Shown here: piece by piece, positions 24,714-28,757 of the stretch
Layout of the letters: the number at the start of each line of letters is the position of its first letter
Numbering within the stretch: position 1 is the stretch's first letter
The notes under the pieces: generated by a model
What the model saw: the letters and a program-made list of their open reading frames with translations, nothing else
Told to the model about the DNA's origin: nothing
Databases searched by the model: none
Assembly (NCBI GenBank): GCA_964642235.1
Contig: CAZXOP010000011.1
Location: 1-28,757 of the forward strand
DNA: 28,757 bases
From: CAYSND01 sp964642235
Lineage (GTDB): Bacteria > Bacteroidota > Bacteroidia > Bacteroidales > UBA932
Direction of reading: 5' to 3'
Position numbers and translations under genes: made by a program

Positions 24714-24776
24714 TAAATTTTATTATTACAATAGAAATTTAATTGAAATTTTATTTAATGGTATGTAATATATATT

Positions 24777-24814
24777 AAAAAAGCATCATAAAACAGTGTC
24801 TATGATGCTTTTTT
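24777..24814 (-). terminator. Terminator of the pyruvate:ferredoxin oxidoreductase gene
   Basis: A 14-bp arm with six A residues then GCATCATA (24777-24790) pairs with TATGATGC followed by six T residues (24801-24814) around a 10-nt loop. It lies 20 bp past the stop codon on the minus strand and can also work on the plus strand. Confidence 0.9.
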
Positions 24815-24833
24815 AACATACTGGAGAGCTCGT

Positions 24834-27800
24834 TTATTGAGCTAACCTCTTATAGGACTCATATCTGATTTGAGCATACTCCTGAGTTTTAGCGAAAAGT
24901 TCTTTTGCCTCTTCAGGGAATGTCTGAATTAGTGAACTATAACGCACCTCTCCTTTAATAAAGTCTTGGAACTTATTCCAATCAGGTTCTTTACTATCGA
25001 GTGAGAATGGATTCTTCCCTTCCTCAGTGAGGGTAGGATTGTACCTGTAAAGGTGCCAGTAACCGGCTTCAACAGCTAATTTCTCCTCTCTTTGGCTAAG
25101 ACCCATTCCTGCTTTGATACCATGGTTAATACAAGGTGAGTAGGCAATAATTAGTGAAGGACCATCATAAGCTTCAGCCTCTTTAAGAGCATTGAAGAAC
25201 TGCTGCTGGCTTGCTCCCATTGCTACTTGTGCCACATAAACATAACCATAACTCATTGCCATCATTCCGAGATCTTTCTTGCGAACTTTCTTTCCGGAAG
25301 AAGCGAATTTTGCGACAGCACCTGCAGGGGTGGATTTAGAGGATTGTCCTCCTGTATTGGAATAAACCTCTGTGTCTAAAACCAATACGTTCACATTTTC
25401 ACCTGAAGCGAGTACGTGGTCAAGTCCACCATATCCGATGTCATAAGCCCATCCGTCACCACCGATAATCCACTGACTACGAGCATTGATGAAATCTTTG
25501 TACTTAACAAGCTCTTTGCAAGTATCGCATTTACACTCAGTAATAAGAGGTATAAGTTTCTCTGCAATCTCTTTAGTAACGATGGTGTCGTTTCTCTTTT
25601 CGAGCCACTGTGCAAATAACTCTTTCATCTCCGATGAACATGTATTGCACTCAAGGCCTTGCTTCATAAGACGAGCGATGCTTTCACGAATTCTTTCAGA
25701 TCCGATTCTCATTCCGAGTCCAAACTCAGCATTGTCTTCAAATAGAGAGTTTGCCCAAGCGGGTCCGTGTCCGTTCTTGTCGGTACAGTAAGGAGAAGAG
25801 GGGAATGAACCGCTAAAGATAGATGAACAACCGGTAGCATTTGATATCATCATCCTGTCACCATAGAGCTGGGTAATAACTTTAATATAAGGTGTCTCTC
25901 CGCAACCTGCACAAGCACCTGAGAATTCAAACAGAGGCTGAGCAAACTGTGAGTTCTTAATATTCTGAGTCTTAGGAGCAACTGTCTCTTTATAACCAAC
26001 ATTTGCATGCATATAGTCAAAGATATGCTGCTGTTCCATTTGAGTATCGAGAGGGGACAATACGAGAGCTTTGTTCTTTGCAGGACAAACATCAGCGCAG
26101 TTTCCGCAACCGGTACAGTCAAGAGGAGAGATCTGCATAGTAAAGTAGTAATCTTTGAAAACAGCATTTCCTTTAATTTTCTTAGCTCCTGCAGGAACTT
26201 TTGCCATCTCCTCTTCTGTAGTGAGGAAAGGACGAATCGCTGCGTGAGGACAAACGAAAGCACACTGGTTACACTGGATACAATTTTCAGGGAGCCACTC
26301 GGGTACGCTTACAGCAATACCTCTCTTTTCATAAGCTGCAGTGCCTGAAGGGATAGTTCCATCCACATAATGCTCATTTGCAAATGCACTTACAGGGATA
26401 TCTTCCCCTTTCTGGGCATTTACCATATCTGCCACATTGCGAACCCACTCAGGTGCAAGGCGGTCAAAGTTTGCAGAGCGGAATTTGGTATTGATGTTTT
26501 TCCATTCTGTAGGAATTTCAACTTCTACATATTCAGCACCTCTGTCAACAGCGGCGTAGTTCATCTTTAGAACATTCTCACCTTTATTACCATAACTCTT
26601 ATCGATAGCACCTTTCATGTGAGCAACAGCCTCTTCGTAAGGGATTATATCAGCTATCTTAAAGAATGCTGACTGTAGAATGGTGTTAGTTCTATTACCT
26701 AAACCTATCTCCTCAGCGATTTTAGTGGCGTTGATGATAAAGAGTTTAAGGTTTTTCTGAGCTATTTGTTGTTTAATATAATCAGGGATTCTCTGAAGAG
26801 TCTCTTCTACTGACCAAAGGCTGTTAAGAAGGAATGTCCCATTTTTCTTTATCCCTTTAAGTACATCATATTTGCTTAGATATGGGAATACGTGGCAAGC
26901 TACGAAGTCGGGAGTGGAAACGAGGTAAGGTGAGGTAATAGCATGGTCTCCGAATCTAAGGTGTGAACATGTATATCCTCCTGATTTCTTAGAGTCATAA
27001 TCGAAATAACCTTGACAATATTTATCTGTGTGGTCACCAATAATTTTAATGGTGTTCTTGTTTGCACCTACAGTACCATCAGAGCCGAGTCCATAAAACT
27101 TACACTCTTTAGTCCCTTTTTTACCAAGAGTAATCTCCTCTCCTAGAGGGAGTGATTTGAATGTAACATCATCCACTATACCGATAGTGAAATCGTTCTT
27201 TGGCTGATTAGCTTTAAGGTTATCGAAAACTGCTAATATCTGAGAAGGAGAGGTGTTCTTAGATGAGAGTCCGTAACGGCCACCAACGATTAGGGGAGCC
27301 TCTTCGCCTCTATCTGCAAGTATGCTCTTAATGTCCACATAAAGAGGTTCGCCTACTGAACCGGGTTCTTTTGTGCGGTCGAGAACTGCTATTCTCTTAA
27401 CGCTCTTAGGAAGAACTCTTAGGAAATATTTTGCTGAGAAAGGTCTATATAGACGTACAGTGATAACACCTACTTTCTCTCCTTTAGCCATAAGATGATC
27501 TACAGTCTCGCGTATGGTCTCGCAAACAGAGCCCATAGCGATGATAATATTCTTAGCTTCAGGATCTCCATAATAATCAAATGGGAGATAATGACGACCT
27601 GTAAGTTCAGTAATTTCACCCATGTAACGTGCAACGATGTCAGGAACAGCTGTGTAATATGGATTACAAGCTTCGCGAGCCTGGAAATAAACGTCAGGGT
27701 TCTGTGCAGTACCGCGGGTTACCGGACGGTTAGGGTTAAGAGCCCTTTGGCGGAAATTGGCAAGAGCCTTATCACTTATCATTCCTTTAAGAGCGTCATT

Positions 27801-28367
27801 GTCAAGAACTTCTATTTTCTGTATTTCGTGAGATGTACGGAAACCGTCGAAGAAATGAACAAAGGGAACACTTGCTTTCAATGCTGAAAGGTGTGCTACT
27901 GCTCCGAGATCCATTGCTTCCTGAACAGAAGAAGAAGCCAACATTGCAAAACCGGTCTGTCTGCAAGCCATTACATCGGAGTGGTCTCCAAAGATGGAAA
28001 GAGCCTGAGCTGCAAGTGATCTTGCAGAGACATGGAATACTGCAGGAAGCAGTTCCCCTGAGATTTTGTACATATTAGGAATCATAAGCAGCAATCCCTG
28101 AGATGCTGTAAAAGTGGTGGTTAGTACACCTGCTTGTAATGAACCGTGAACAGTACCTGCTGCCCCTCCTTCACTCTGCATTTCGGTAACTTTTACAGTT
28201 TCTCCGAAAAGATTTGTTTTGCCGTGTGCTGACCACTCGTCAACATACTCAGCCATAGTAGATGAAGGTGTGATAGGGTAGATAGCGGCGTGCTCGCTAA
28301 ACATATATGCCACGTGAGCCGCAGCATAGTTTCCATCACAAGTGATAAATGTTTTCTTTTTAGCCAT
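24834..28367 (-). CDS. nifJ: Pyruvate:ferredoxin (flavodoxin) oxidoreductase
   Basis: Single-chain PFOR of 1177 residues, oxidising pyruvate and CoA to acetyl-CoA and CO2 with reduction of ferredoxin or flavodoxin; the central pyruvate-oxidising enzyme of strict anaerobes. The N-terminal domain carries CDGNYAAAHVAYMFSEHAAIYPITPSS and EGGAAGTVHGSLQAG (pyruvate/TPP site). Two 4Fe-4S clusters are bound by CIQCNQCAFVCP (Cys696, 699, 702, 706) and CTGCGNCADVCP (Cys751, 754, 757, 761); additional cysteines in SGACAGCGETPY and ATGCSS hold the third cluster with a later cysteine. The TPP-binding segment GDGWAYDIGYGGLDHVL and SNTGGQSSKSTP lie at about 970-1010. Full length, no frameshift. It has its own promoter and terminator. 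Confidence 0.97.
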   Translation of the reverse strand: MAKKKTFITCDGNYAAAHVAYMFSEHAAIYPITPSSTMAEYVDEWSAHGKTNLFGETVKVTEMQSEGGAAGTVHGSLQAGVLTTTFTASQGLLLMIPNMYKISGELLPAVFHVSARSLAAQALSIFGDHSDVMACRQTGFAMLASSSVQEAMDLGAVAHLSALKASVPFVHFFDGFRTSHEIQKIEVLDNDALKGMISDKALANFRQRALNPNRPVTRGTAQNPDVYFQAREACNPYYTAVPDIVARYMGEITELTGRHYLPFDYYGDPEAKNIIIAMGSVCETIRETVDHLMAKGEKVGVITVRLYRPFSAKYFLRVLPKSVKRIAVLDRTKEPGSVGEPLYVDIKSILADRGEEAPLIVGGRYGLSSKNTSPSQILAVFDNLKANQPKNDFTIGIVDDVTFKSLPLGEEITLGKKGTKECKFYGLGSDGTVGANKNTIKIIGDHTDKYCQGYFDYDSKKSGGYTCSHLRFGDHAITSPYLVSTPDFVACHVFPYLSKYDVLKGIKKNGTFLLNSLWSVEETLQRIPDYIKQQIAQKNLKLFIINATKIAEEIGLGNRTNTILQSAFFKIADIIPYEEAVAHMKGAIDKSYGNKGENVLKMNYAAVDRGAEYVEVEIPTEWKNINTKFRSANFDRLAPEWVRNVADMVNAQKGEDIPVSAFANEHYVDGTIPSGTAAYEKRGIAVSVPEWLPENCIQCNQCAFVCPHAAIRPFLTTEEEMAKVPAGAKKIKGNAVFKDYYFTMQISPLDCTGCGNCADVCPAKNKALVLSPLDTQMEQQHIFDYMHANVGYKETVAPKTQNIKNSQFAQPLFEFSGACAGCGETPYIKVITQLYGDRMMISNATGCSSIFSGSFPSSPYCTDKNGHGPAWANSLFEDNAEFGLGMRIGSERIRESIARLMKQGLECNTCSSEMKELFAQWLEKRNDTIVTKEIAEKLIPLITECKCDTCKELVKYKDFINARSQWIIGGDGWAYDIGYGGLDHVLASGENVNVLVLDTEVYSNTGGQSSKSTPAGAVAKFASSGKKVRKKDLGMMAMSYGYVYVAQVAMGASQQQFFNALKEAEAYDGPSLIIAYSPCINHGIKAGMGLSQREEKLAVEAGYWHLYRYNPTLTEEGKNPFSLDSKEPDWNKFQDFIKGEVRYSSLIQTFPEEAKELFAKTQEYAQIRYESYKRLAQ

Positions 28368-28428
28368 TATTTATCAAATTTTTTAGTGATTAATATTTAT
28401 TTCTATATCATTAGATTTTTTGCCAATA

Positions 28429-28446
28429 TTCTTACAAAGGTAAGAA
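28429..28446 (-). promoter_or_regulatory. -7 element of nifJ inside an inverted repeat
   Basis: TACCTTTG on the minus strand (28435-28442) is an exact -7 match. It is centred in the inverted repeat TTCTTAC-AAAG-GTAAGAA (28429-28446; 7-bp arms, 4-bp spacer). The repeat could be a repressor site over the promoter or a weak hairpin at the end of fabD. The predicted leader is about 60 nt. Confidence 0.5.
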
Positions 28447-28450
28447 CAAT

Positions 28451-28757
28451 TTATTGATTTTTATCCGGAAGAGATTTTTTAATTAGTCCTTGTAGTACAT
28501 TCCCTGGTCCGAGCTCGATGTATTCGGTCGCCCCGTCTCTATCCATATTTATTACAGTCTGTGTCCATCTTACCGGAGAGGTAAGTTGTTTAAGAAGATT
28601 CTCCTTTATCTCCTTTGGATCTGTATGGGGAAGTGCGTCCACGTTTTGGTAAATAGGGCAGATAGGGGTATTTATCGTGGTGTTTTCTATTGCGGTGGCA
28701 AGTTCTTGCCTTGCAGGCTCCATAAGAGGGGAGTGGAATGCGCCACCTACGGGGAGG
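28451..28757 (-). CDS. fabD: Malonyl-CoA:ACP transacylase, C-terminal part (cut by window edge)
   Basis: Only the last about 102 codons are present; the gene continues past the right edge. It transfers malonyl groups from CoA to acyl-carrier protein for fatty-acid synthesis. The visible part begins with LPVGGAFHSPLMEPARQEL, in which the His of GAFHSPLM is the catalytic histidine, then NTPICPIYQNVDALPHTDP, LLKQLTSPVRWTQTV and the C-terminal EYIELGPGNVLQGLIKKS, all standard FabD blocks. The Ser active site lies outside the window. It is followed after 83 bp by nifJ in the same direction, which has its own promoter. Confidence 0.93.
   Translation of the reverse strand, partial: LPVGGAFHSPLMEPARQELATAIENTTINTPICPIYQNVDALPHTDPKEIKENLLKQLTSPVRWTQTVINMDRDGATEYIELGPGNVLQGLIKKSLPDKNQ

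Noticed and set aside
25850..26263. Open frame of 137 codons on the minus strand within nifJ, and several plus-strand frames opposite nifJ (for example 27495-27887).
   Set aside because: All lie in alternative frames of the intact pyruvate:ferredoxin oxidoreductase gene and give low-complexity or Leu/Arg-rich products.

Overview
The window looks like chromosomal DNA of a low-G+C Bacteroidales bacterium (phylum Bacteroidota). The evidence is a SusC/SusD pair, a PCMD-domain protein, a fimbrillin-like lipoprotein with a FISUMP-type C-terminus, a histone H1-like small protein, a long-form pyruvate:ferredoxin oxidoreductase, and repeated promoter elements of the Bacteroidota type (-7 TAnnTTTG). 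Genus and species cannot be read from this sequence. I see no phage, IS element, CRISPR array, rRNA or tRNA.

Layout. 9-1439 (+) is aspartate ammonia-lyase. 1444-3529 (-) is a two-gene unit: a PCMD-domain exported protein, then a POTRA-less Omp85-type barrel. 3593-6112 (+) is a secreted M6 metalloprotease followed with no gap by a small lipoprotein. 6165-6341 (-) is a 58-residue histone H1-like gene, head to head with a MarC-family membrane protein (6465-7046, +). 7033-10011 (-) is an alanine:cation symporter followed by a secreted M28 aminopeptidase. 10085-11455 (+) is an S41 protease lipoprotein. 11462-14315 (-) is YtxH, holin-like membrane protein, unknown 89-residue protein and dipeptidyl peptidase III. 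14408-15634 (+) is a clostripain-like (C11) lipoprotein. 15714-16268 (-) is a reverse rubrerythrin. 16453-18027 (+) is ribosomal protein L25, peptidyl-tRNA hydrolase and a DUF454 protein. 18036-19771 (-) is an unannotated 51-residue small protein plus a fimbrillin/FISUMP lipoprotein. 19990-24652 (-) is a SusC/SusD pair. 24834-28367 (-) is pyruvate:ferredoxin oxidoreductase. 28451-28757 (-) is the C-terminal end of FabD, cut by the window edge.

Functional theme. Five different peptidases (M6, M28, S41, M49, C11) lie in about 12 kb, together with an alanine symporter, aspartase and PFOR. No glycoside hydrolase is present, even beside the SusC/SusD pair. This fits a lifestyle leaning on protein and amino-acid fermentation: exported proteases give peptides, peptides or amino acids are imported, aspartate is deaminated to fumarate, and pyruvate is oxidised with ferredoxin. 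This is inference from gene content; the genes are not one regulon.

The least explained part is 19616-19890: a promoter whose start region is a perfect 8+8 inverted repeat, a leader of roughly 100 nt, and a 51-residue peptide gene that leads into the fimbrillin/FISUMP lipoprotein. Gene packing is tight: four convergent gene pairs end within 8 bp of each other or overlap, with no visible terminator, while four good hairpin terminators sit elsewhere.
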